From: Natronospira sp.
GTDB lineage: Bacteria; Pseudomonadota; Gammaproteobacteria; Natronospirales; Natronospiraceae
NCBI GenBank assembly: GCA_003558125.1
Contig: PWMQ01000107.1
Coordinates: 1-36,776 of the forward strand
DNA: 36,776 nt
Direction of reading: 5' to 3'
Below the pieces are notes generated by a model. The model did not search any database. It was not told the DNA's origin and saw nothing but the letters and a program-made list of their open reading frames with translations. Positions within the stretch are counted from its first letter, which is position 1; each line of letters begins with the position of its first letter. The position numbers and the translations under genes are program-made. This document shows, one piece after another, positions 14,884 through 22,418 of the stretch.

Positions 14884-17735
14884 ACAAGGTCGTGGATCTG
14901 CACGGCAAAGCCTATGACGCTGCTGAAACGGCGGCGGTGGAACTGCTGTGCACGATTATTCGCCAGCAATCGGGTTGCCAATGGCTCAGCCTGCGCCTTC
15001 AGCGCCCGGGTGCCGCGCCCCTGCGGATCGAAGAAGGCCGCCCACCCGGCACGGCCTGCCAGGGCACTGATTCCGAACAGGCAAGCGGCAATTGCTTTGA
15101 GCGCCGTTTTCAACTGGCCCAGGGCCTTGGACGCCTGCGACTGCTACACAGCAGCACCCCGGAGGAATGGAGCCCGGAAGCGGAAACCCTGATCCGGGGC
15201 CTGACAAGGCTGCTCGACCGCGAACTCGAGCTCAGCACCCGACTGGGCCTGTCGCTCAACAAGGAGTCGCTGCTGGAGGCGGTCCTGAACTCGGCCGAGA
15301 CCGGCCTGCTGGTACTGGACTACTCGGGCCGGATACTTCGGAGCAATCGCAAACTGGCGGAAATGACCGGTTACTCTGTCGATGAGCTGAGCGGCCAGGG
15401 CATCGAGCTTCTACTTCCCCAGGAGACACCCGGCCCGGTCCAACGCCAGTTGCGTGCCTATCTCGATGGCGCGATCAATCGCAAGCACCTCCCCTCCGAG
15501 CAGGTCGTACGGACAACCCAGGGCAGGCTCCTTCCGGTCTGGGTGACATATGCTCGCGTCGAGCTGGCTGGCAGCGGCCCCTGCCTGGTCACCACGATTC
15601 AGGATCTGGCACCGCTACGAGCCGCCGAACGGGCTGTGCAGGAAAGCGAGGCCCGATTCCGGGCCTTCTTCGAAAACAGCATGGACGCGGCCCTGATTAC
15701 CGAGCCGGGCGGCAGCATCCTCCATGCCAATCCCGCGGCGGAAACGCTCTTCGGTTACAGCGAAGCGGAGCTCTGCGCTGGCGGCCGGAGCCTCGTATTC
15801 ATCGAGGATGACGAGAATTTTCTGAAAGCCCTGGACGCTCGTCGAGAGCGTGGATTCTGGCGCGGAGAGCTGCCGCTGAGACGCCGCAACGGCGAGTCCT
15901 TCCCCGGTGATGTGGTCTGTACTCGTTATCTGGATTCGTCGGGCCGTGAGCGCACAAGCCTTGTACTACGGGACATCACTGAGAAAAAACGGGCCCAGGA
16001 CGCACTCCAGGCCATTGCCACCGGAACAGCCTCCGGCAGTGGCGAGGAATTCTTTCGCCTGATCGCCCGTCAGCTGGCAACCGCCCTGGGGGCCCGCTAC
16101 GCCCTGGTCGGCGAGCTCTTCGAGGGCACCCGCCCCCAGCTCAAGTCTCTGGCCTTCTGGGACGGTCGGGAATTCAGGTCCACCATCACCTACGAACTGA
16201 GTCACTCCCCCCTGGCAATGAATACCGGCAGGGAGACCGTTCATATTGGCCGAGAAGTGGCACGGCATTACCCCGAAGATGCGCTGCTGCAAACACTGTC
16301 CGCAGAAAGCTATACCGCGCTGCCGCTATGCGATCCTGACGACAATGTGCTCGGTTTCCTGGTGGTGATTGATGACCGCCCCATGGCGGAAGAACAATCC
16401 GGTGAGATTCGCAACATCCTGAGCATTTTTGCTGCCAGGGTGGAGACCGAACTGGAACGAATTCGGGCGCAGGAAGCGCTCAGTTATGAAGCCAGCCATG
16501 ATCACCTGACCAACCTGCTCAACCGGCGCGCATTCGACCGACGCCTGCGGGCGCTGACCCGAGCCGAGCAGGCCGGCACGGAACATGCCCTGCTCTACAT
16601 TGACCTGGACCGTTTCAAGATTGTGAACGACAGCTGCGGCCATGTGGCCGGGGACGACATGCTGCGGCAGGTGGCGGGTGTCATGAGCCAATGCGTCCGT
16701 GGCAGCGATTATCTGGCCCGGCTTGGGGGAGACGAGTTCGGCGTCTTGTTGCAGAACTGTAGTCGAGACAAGGCATTGCACCTGTCAAAAAAGATTCTGG
16801 AGGCGCTGCGCCATTTTCAATTCCGGGTAGAGGACCGCCACTTCGATGTCGGGGCCAGCATTGGCCTGGTCCATTTTTCCGGTGGCGAAGAGTCCAGCGC
16901 GGAGCTGCTGCGGCAGGCGGACCTGGCCTGCTATGCCGCCAAGGAAAGCGGACGGAACCAGGTCAGGGTTTATGATGCAGACGATCAGCTGCTGCGAGTG
17001 CGGCATCAGGAGATCGGCTGGTTCGAACGTCTGCGCCATGCACTGAAGGAAGGCCGCTTCCTGCTCTTCGGGCAACGAATCATCCCCCTGAACCAAGAAG
17101 GTCAAGCCCGTCGAGAAGTGTTGCTCAGAATGCGTAATGAGGAGGGTGAACTGATCCTGCCGCAGGACTTCATCCTCACCGCGGAACGTTACGAAATCAT
17201 GCCAGATCTGGATCGATGGGTAATCGACCGGGTTCTCCGGCACCTGGCCGATGGTCTCTGCACAGGTGAAATGCTCTCCATCAACCTGTCAGGTCTTACC
17301 CTGGATGATTCCGAGCTGTTCAGCTTCATTCGCCAGTCTTGTCGTCACTACGGTATCAAGGGCGAGCGGCTCGCCTTCGAAATCACCGAAACCGCCGCCA
17401 TGACCCATTATGCAAGAGCCAATGCCCTGTTCCGGGAGCTCCGCCAGCTTGGTTGCGAAATTCACCTGGATGACTTTGGCAGTGGTCTGTCCTCATTCGG
17501 CTATCTGCGGAACATGCAATTCGATTGCCTCAAGATCGATGGCAGCTTCATTCGCAAGCTGGACAAGAACCCCGAGGACCGGGCGATGGTGGAAGCCATG
17601 CAGCGTATCGGCCAGACCATGGGCATGCAGACGGTGGCCGAGTTCGTGGAACGCCCTGAACTGCTGGCGCCCTTGCGGGAAATCGGCATCCATCGTGCCC
17701 AGGGCTTTGCACTGCACAGGCCTGAGCCACTGTAG
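14880..17735 (+). CDS. PAS/GAF-GGDEF-EAL cyclic-di-GMP signalling protein
   Basis: 951 residues, no membrane segment. In order: an N-terminal sensor-like region (1-115, perhaps a degenerate GAF), PAS (~135-245), PAS (~265-385), GAF (~390-525), GGDEF (~535-705) and EAL (~720-951). The GGDEF motif is intact (616-620), with an inhibitory RxxD site (RGSD 607-610) exactly five residues before it. The EAL domain has EVLLR (Glu746), NLSG, EITET, DDFGSG, KIDGSFI and a C-terminal QG, so phosphodiesterase residues are also kept. Both making and breaking of cyclic-di-GMP are possible, with PAS/GAF input deciding. GTG 14880 has AGGGA nearby; see the leader frame for an alternative start. Confidence 0.92.
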   Translation: MNKVVDLHGKAYDAAETAAVELLCTIIRQQSGCQWLSLRLQRPGAAPLRIEEGRPPGTACQGTDSEQASGNCFERRFQLAQGLGRLRLLHSSTPEEWSPEAETLIRGLTRLLDRELELSTRLGLSLNKESLLEAVLNSAETGLLVLDYSGRILRSNRKLAEMTGYSVDELSGQGIELLLPQETPGPVQRQLRAYLDGAINRKHLPSEQVVRTTQGRLLPVWVTYARVELAGSGPCLVTTIQDLAPLRAAERAVQESEARFRAFFENSMDAALITEPGGSILHANPAAETLFGYSEAELCAGGRSLVFIEDDENFLKALDARRERGFWRGELPLRRRNGESFPGDVVCTRYLDSSGRERTSLVLRDITEKKRAQDALQAIATGTASGSGEEFFRLIARQLATALGARYALVGELFEGTRPQLKSLAFWDGREFRSTITYELSHSPLAMNTGRETVHIGREVARHYPEDALLQTLSAESYTALPLCDPDDNVLGFLVVIDDRPMAEEQSGEIRNILSIFAARVETELERIRAQEALSYEASHDHLTNLLNRRAFDRRLRALTRAEQAGTEHALLYIDLDRFKIVNDSCGHVAGDDMLRQVAGVMSQCVRGSDYLARLGGDEFGVLLQNCSRDKALHLSKKILEALRHFQFRVEDRHFDVGASIGLVHFSGGEESSAELLRQADLACYAAKESGRNQVRVYDADDQLLRVRHQEIGWFERLRHALKEGRFLLFGQRIIPLNQEGQARREVLLRMRNEEGELILPQDFILTAERYEIMPDLDRWVIDRVLRHLADGLCTGEMLSINLSGLTLDDSELFSFIRQSCRHYGIKGERLAFEITETAAMTHYARANALFRELRQLGCEIHLDDFGSGLSSFGYLRNMQFDCLKIDGSFIRKLDKNPEDRAMVEAMQRIGQTMGMQTVAEFVERPELLAPLREIGIHRAQGFALHRPEPL

Positions 17736-17841
17736 ATCATTCCCTGGGAACCATCGATTGATTCCCGGGCCACCTTTCTCTTGCCTTCTCCATCGGACAT
17801 AATCACAAGCTGATAAAACCCAACGAAGGACAAGGCCGTTC

Positions 17842-20544
17842 ATGCAGGAACAGTCCATTGCCCGTCCCCACGCCGAGACCAAGGAGCAGGTACTCGAGGC
17901 CTTGGCCTCAGGCAACGAAGGCCTGAGTCCCGACGAGGCCGCTCGACGGCTCGATCAATATGGCGAAAACCGCCTTCGGGAATCTCAGCGGCCGAGCCCC
18001 CTGCGCCGTTTCCTGCGCCAGTTCAACAACGTCCTCATATACGTCCTGCTGGCAGCCGGTGTCATCACCGTGCTGCTGGGCCATTGGCTGGATGCAGCCG
18101 TCATCTTCAGCGTGGTGGTAATCAACGCCCTGATCGGCTTCATACAGGAAGGGCGCGCCGAACGCGCCATGGACAGTATCCGCAAGCTGCTGGTGACCCG
18201 CGTACGGGTGATACGCCAGGGCGAGAGCCGTGAGATCGACGCCGCCGAACTGGTGCCGGGAGATGTGGTGCTGCTGGAAAGCGGTGACCGAATCCCCGCC
18301 GACCTGCGCATCCTCAAGGCCCGGGGACTGCGGGCAGATGAATCCAGCCTCACCGGTGAGTCAGTCCCCGTGGACAAGGGAAGCGACTCGGTGGAAGGCG
18401 ACGCGGTATTGGCGGATCGCAGCAGCATGCTCTGGTCCGGCACCCTGGTAGCCTCCGGTCAGGTCCGCGCCGTGGTGGTGGCCACCGGTGAAAACACCGA
18501 ACTGGGCCGGATTCGTCAGGCCACCGAGGATGTGGAATCGATCAGCACACCGCTGCTGAAAAAAATCGACCAGTTCGGGCATCAACTGACGGTAGTAATC
18601 CTGACACTCGCGGCGCTGGTCTTCATCCTGGGTGTATTCTGGCGGGACATGGCCGCCGCCGAAATGTTTCTCGCCGCCGTCAGCCTGGCGGTGGCCGCCA
18701 TCCCGGAAGGCCTGCCCGCCATCATCACCATCACCCTGGCCATGGGAGTCCAGATCATGGCCCGCCGCCAGGCCATTGTGCGGCGGCTGCCGGCGGTGGA
18801 AACCCTGGGCTCGGTCACCGTCATCTGCTCCGACAAGACCGGTACCCTGACCCGCAATGAAATGACCGTGCGGGCCCTGGCCACGCTGGGGGGCGAATAT
18901 CCGGTCAGCGGCTCCGGCTATACCGCCGAGGGTCGGCTGGAGCGCCCCGGGGAGGATGACCAGGCCCTGGACAAGCTCCTGCTGGGGGGATGTCTGTGCA
19001 ATGAAGCCGGCCTGGAGCGCACCGAAGAAGGGACGCGGATCAGCGGCGACCCCATGGAAGCGGCCCTGCTGGTGCTGGCGGAAAAGGCGCAACTGGATCG
19101 CAGTCACTGCAAGCGCGAGTGGCCCCGTACCGATGCCATCCCCTTCGAGTCCGAGCGCCGCTACATGGCCACGCTCAACCACGATCACCACGGCAAGGGC
19201 CTGATCCTGGTCAAGGGGGCCCCGGAACTCTTGCTTGAACGCTGCGGCCAGGCCCTGGCCGCCGATGGCAGCCGGCAGGCCCTCGACGTCCGGGACTGGC
19301 AAGCTCGACAGGACGCCTTTGCCGAGCGGGGTCAACGCACCCTGGCACTGGCGATGAAATCGGTTGCTTCGGACATGACCACCCTGGACGAATCGGATAT
19401 TGATGAAGAGCTGATTCTGCTCGGTCTGATCGCCCTGGAGGACCCACCCCGGGACGAGGCCATCCAGGCGGTAGCCGACTGTCACCGGGCCGGGATCCGG
19501 GTCAAGATGATCACCGGCGACCACCTGGGTACCGCCCTGGCCATCGGTCGCCAGCTCGGCATCGGCGATGGCCAAAGCGGCATGAACGGCAAGGACTTCC
19601 AGTCCCTGGATGACGACGCGGTCGCCGAGGCCGCCATGAACACGGATGTCTTCGCCCGCTTCAGCCCCGACGACAAGCTGCGCCTGGTCCGGGGCCTGCG
19701 GTCCCGGGAGCAGGTCACTGCCATGACCGGGGATGGGGTCAATGACGCGCCGGCCCTGCGCAGCGCGGACGTGGGTGTAGCCATGGGACAGAAGGGCACG
19801 GCCGCCGCCCGCGAGGCATCGGAGATCGTGCTGGCAGACGACAATTTCGCCACCATTGCCACGGCAGTTCGCACCGGCCGTGCCATATTCGACAACATAC
19901 GAAAATCCCTGCTGTTTATCCTCCCCACCAATGGCGGCCAGTCCCTGCTGATTCTGGCCGCGGTCATGCTGGGCATGGTGCTGCCGGTGACGCCGGTGCA
20001 GGTCTTGTGGGTGAACATGGTCACTGCGGTCACCCTGGCACTGGCGCTGGCATTCGAACCGGCGGAGGCGCGGATCATGGAACGACCGCCGCGACCACCC
20101 GGCGAGCCGGTGCTCACCCCCATGATCGTCTGGCGGGTAGTCTTCGTCTCCGGGCTCATCCTGGCCGCCACCCTGTGGGTGTTCAACTGGCACATGAGCA
20201 CGGGGCTGGGCCTGGAGGCCGCGCGCACGGCGGCAGTCAACACGGTGGTGGCCTGCGAGATCTTCTACCTCTACAACTGCCGCCAGCTACATGAATCCAT
20301 CTTTCGCAAGGGCGGGCTGCTGGGCAACCCCTGGGTGCCAGCGGCCATCGGCCTAGTGATTCTGTTGCAGGCGGCCTTCACCTTTCTGCCGCCCATGCAG
20401 GTGCTGTTTGGAACCCAGGCCCTGCCCTGGCAGAGCTGGGCGCTGATCCTGGCGGTCAGTCTACCCATTCTGTTCATCGTCGAGGCCGAAAAGATAATCA
20501 TGCGCTGGCGTCTGTCTCAGGCAGCAGAGTGCAAGGCGGCTTGA
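17842..20544 (+). CDS. P-type cation-transporting ATPase (P2 group)
   Basis: 900 residues. N-terminal cation ATPase domain, actuator TGES (~residue 171), PEGLP in helix M4, phosphorylation site CSDKTGTLT (Asp331), hinge TGDGVNDAP (Asp631, Asp635) and about ten membrane helices. PEGLP is typical of calcium/sodium-type P2 pumps. However, M6 reads NMVTAVTLALA where SERCA-type calcium pumps have NLVTDG, so the aspartate that helps bind calcium is missing and the ion is uncertain. The ATG follows AACGAAGGACAAGG. The last codon and stop overlap the FNR box that serves the next operon. Confidence 0.92.
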   Translation: MQEQSIARPHAETKEQVLEALASGNEGLSPDEAARRLDQYGENRLRESQRPSPLRRFLRQFNNVLIYVLLAAGVITVLLGHWLDAAVIFSVVVINALIGFIQEGRAERAMDSIRKLLVTRVRVIRQGESREIDAAELVPGDVVLLESGDRIPADLRILKARGLRADESSLTGESVPVDKGSDSVEGDAVLADRSSMLWSGTLVASGQVRAVVVATGENTELGRIRQATEDVESISTPLLKKIDQFGHQLTVVILTLAALVFILGVFWRDMAAAEMFLAAVSLAVAAIPEGLPAIITITLAMGVQIMARRQAIVRRLPAVETLGSVTVICSDKTGTLTRNEMTVRALATLGGEYPVSGSGYTAEGRLERPGEDDQALDKLLLGGCLCNEAGLERTEEGTRISGDPMEAALLVLAEKAQLDRSHCKREWPRTDAIPFESERRYMATLNHDHHGKGLILVKGAPELLLERCGQALAADGSRQALDVRDWQARQDAFAERGQRTLALAMKSVASDMTTLDESDIDEELILLGLIALEDPPRDEAIQAVADCHRAGIRVKMITGDHLGTALAIGRQLGIGDGQSGMNGKDFQSLDDDAVAEAAMNTDVFARFSPDDKLRLVRGLRSREQVTAMTGDGVNDAPALRSADVGVAMGQKGTAAAREASEIVLADDNFATIATAVRTGRAIFDNIRKSLLFILPTNGGQSLLILAAVMLGMVLPVTPVQVLWVNMVTAVTLALALAFEPAEARIMERPPRPPGEPVLTPMIVWRVVFVSGLILAATLWVFNWHMSTGLGLEAARTAAVNTVVACEIFYLYNCRQLHESIFRKGGLLGNPWVPAAIGLVILLQAAFTFLPPMQVLFGTQALPWQSWALILAVSLPILFIVEAEKIIMRWRLSQAAECKAA

Positions 20545-20588
20545 TCAAGATCAATCCCCAGCCCTGTGGAGTGACTAGACTGGGAGTT
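20541..20588 (+). promoter_or_regulatory. FNR-dependent promoter of the flavocytochrome-cytochrome b5 operon
   Basis: TTGATCAAGATCAA (20541-20554) is a perfect FNR/Anr box, TTGAT-N4-ATCAA. Thirty-one bases from centre to centre downstream lies TAGACT (20576-20581), four of six matches to TATAAT. This places the box at about -41.5, the class II activator position. The start point would be near 20588, about 24 bases before the GTG start codon, with AAGGAG in between. The box overlaps the stop codon of the ATPase gene. Confidence 0.8.
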
Positions 20589-20612
20589 TGAGGAAACCCA
20601 AGGAGCAAGGCA

Positions 20613-21917
20613 GTGCGCTATCCCGGAGACTGGTTGAGCCTGGCGCTTGTTCTCATCCCCACCCTGCTGGCCGGACTGCTTGCCTGGCCGGGGGCGGCCG
20701 ATGCCGGCCAATGGCTGGCCTATCTCGGGCGCCTGGCGGGGGTGGCCGGCCTCGCCTGCCTGCTGGCCGCCGCCATTCTCAGTGTGCGTATTCCCGGCTT
20801 CGACCGCCCCTTCGGTGGCCTGACCCGCTTGTGGCAGCAGCATCATTATCTCGGCCTGGGCGCCTTTCTGCTGCTCCTGCTGCATCCACCGCTGATGGCC
20901 CTGTCACGGCTGCCCTATGGCAAGCCGGCCATGCTGGAAGTGCTACTGCCACCGGCGGCCGACTGGGCCATGTGGGCCGGCTGGCTGGGCCTGATGGCCA
21001 TGATGATCTTCCTCGCGCCCAGTTTTCAGTTCTTTGGCCGGCCCAACTACCAGCGCTGGAAGGCGCTCCACTTTCTCGCCGGTCTGGCACTAGTAGCAGG
21101 CCTGGTCCACACCCTGCCACTGACCCGCAGCCTGCCGACCCATCTCAGTCTCACGGTTTGGGGCGGACTGGGCGGCCTGGCGGTGCTGGTCTTTGCCTGG
21201 CGGGCTACCATTGCCCGACGAGTCCAGCGCCGGCCCTACCGGGTCAGCCGAGTGGAAACCCTGGCTGATCGCGTGGTGGAAATCAGCCTGCTCCCGCTGC
21301 GTGGTCGCCGCCTGGCTTTTGAACCCGGCCAGTTCATTTACTTCACGCCCCATGATTCAACGCTGGCCAACGGTCGCGGCGAGGAACACCCCTTCACGAT
21401 CAGCTCGGCGCCAGAGGAGGAAGTGCTGAGAATCGCGGTCAAGGACCTGGGCGACGCCAGCCGCGCCCTGCAGTCCCTGCAGACCGACACCGAGGCGGAC
21501 GTGGAAGGGCCTTACGGCCTGTTTTTCCCACCCGCCAGCCGCGAACGCCCTCAACTCTGGATCGGCGGCGGCATTGGTATCACCCCATTCGTCAGCGCCG
21601 CCGAACATATCCGCATGGGCGGCCACTGGGGTGACAGCTTCCTGATCAACTGCACCAATGACCCCTCGCGGGCCTATTATCACGACCAGCTTCAGGCTGC
21701 CGCGGAGGCTTCCAGCAATCTTCGTTGCCTGGATCATTTCTTCGAGACACACGGTGCACTGAATCGTGCCTTTGTTGTCGAACATTGTCCGGATGCGGCA
21801 GAGCGTGAGTGGTTCGTCTGCGGGCCGACTCCGCTGGTCCGCATAGCTCGCGATATTGCTCGTGAACTGGGTGTTCCCAAAACTTCATTTCATTCAGAGG
21901 AGTTTGATTTCCTATGA
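20613..21917 (+). CDS. Ferric-reductase/NOX-type transmembrane flavocytochrome b
   Basis: 434 residues. About six membrane helices (1-195) contain His78-X12-His91 and His153-X12-His166, so each pair is 13 residues apart. This is the two-heme spacing of ferric reductases and NADPH oxidases. The cytoplasmic part has the FAD motif HPFTISS (259-265), the nicotinamide motif GGGIGITP (318-325) and CGP near the end. It should take electrons from NAD(P)H through FAD and two stacked hemes b to the periplasmic side. GTG start with AAGGAG eight bases upstream. The stop overlaps the cytochrome b5 start by four bases, suggesting the b5 protein is the immediate electron acceptor (inference). Expression is probably FNR-controlled. 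Confidence 0.9.
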   Translation: MRYPGDWLSLALVLIPTLLAGLLAWPGAADAGQWLAYLGRLAGVAGLACLLAAAILSVRIPGFDRPFGGLTRLWQQHHYLGLGAFLLLLLHPPLMALSRLPYGKPAMLEVLLPPAADWAMWAGWLGLMAMMIFLAPSFQFFGRPNYQRWKALHFLAGLALVAGLVHTLPLTRSLPTHLSLTVWGGLGGLAVLVFAWRATIARRVQRRPYRVSRVETLADRVVEISLLPLRGRRLAFEPGQFIYFTPHDSTLANGRGEEHPFTISSAPEEEVLRIAVKDLGDASRALQSLQTDTEADVEGPYGLFFPPASRERPQLWIGGGIGITPFVSAAEHIRMGGHWGDSFLINCTNDPSRAYYHDQLQAAAEASSNLRCLDHFFETHGALNRAFVVEHCPDAAEREWFVCGPTPLVRIARDIARELGVPKTSFHSEEFDFL

Positions 21918-22282
21918 ACAAACTTGCCTACACCGCATTCGTTGCTTTCTGGAGCGTCATCGGCACGCTTCTGGTCGTCGGGCTGATGGCACCTGATGCC
22001 GGTGCCGAAGGAAACGACGATGAGCTGCCCGTGATCAGCAAGGAAGAACTGGCCAAGCACGACAACCCGGATAGCTGCTGGAAGGCCATCCACGGCAAGG
22101 TCTATGACGTCACCGACTACATCCCCGACCACCCCACCCCGCCCTCAGTCATGTATGAGTGGTGTGGCAAGGAAAGCACAGAGGGCTGGGACACCAAGGG
22201 CTATGGCCGCCCCCATACCAAGGCCGCCGAAGCGATGCTTGAGGATATGCTGGTGGGACGGCTGGAAGACAGTGAGGAGTGA
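21914..22282 (+). CDS. Exported or anchored cytochrome b5-domain protein
   Basis: 122 residues. An N-terminal hydrophobic stretch (5-30) ending in DAGAEG acts as signal peptide or anchor, so the heme domain faces the periplasm. The cytochrome b5 fold is recognisable from CWKAIHGKVYDVTDYI, with heme-ligand candidates His in IPDHPTPP (usual HPGG) and His in GRPHTKAA. Two cysteines, in SCWKA and EWCGKE, might form a disulfide. It is translationally coupled (ATGA overlap) to the flavocytochrome and probably shuttles its electrons. The last codons and the stop lie in the heptad repeat array that begins at 22272. Confidence 0.88.
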   Translation: MNKLAYTAFVAFWSVIGTLLVVGLMAPDAGAEGNDDELPVISKEELAKHDNPDSCWKAIHGKVYDVTDYIPDHPTPPSVMYEWCGKESTEGWDTKGYGRPHTKAAEAMLEDMLVGRLEDSEE

Positions 22283-22392
22283 GGGGTAAGGAGTCAGGGG
22301 TGAGGAAAAGCGGGGCCTCGCGCGGAGACGCATAGACGCGGAGGAAATGTTTGGGTGGGGACCAGGGAGCCCCTGACTCCTCACCCCTAAGG
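22272..22392. repeat. Heptad repeat locus A with inverted partner
   Basis: Five exact tandem 7-mers of consensus GTNAGGR run from 22272 to 22306, covering the cytochrome b5 stop codon. An inverted partner at 22365-22392 has the same heptads on the minus strand (GTGAGGA, GTCAGGG). The core between them contains three 8-mers, CGCGGAGA, CGCATAGA and CGCGGAGG (22321-22344). The two arms can pair, making a large hairpin between two convergent genes, which may serve as terminator or RNA stabiliser. Confidence 0.7.
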
Positions 22393-22412
22393 ACCCTCTG
22401 AATAGAGAGTCC
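22391..22412. repeat. 22-bp palindrome, copy 3 (diverged)
   Basis: Arms GGACCCTC and GAGAGTCC with centre TGAATA: 8+6+8 layout as in the copies at 8183 and 10907, one arm mismatch. It lies just before the mtrB-type gene's 3' end. Confidence 0.4.
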
Positions 22413-22418
22413 TACCAC

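Noticed and set aside
18361-20193. 610-codon open frame antisense to the P-type ATPase
   Set aside because: GC-rich shadow frame: low-complexity G/H/Q-rich translation with no motif, while the opposite strand has every P-type ATPase motif.
20613-22282. Siderophore ferric reductase or superoxide-generating NOX as the sole role of the flavocytochrome
   Set aside because: No siderophore uptake genes are nearby. Coupling to cytochrome b5 and the shared FNR promoter type with mtrAB favour an electron conduit, although this is not excluded.
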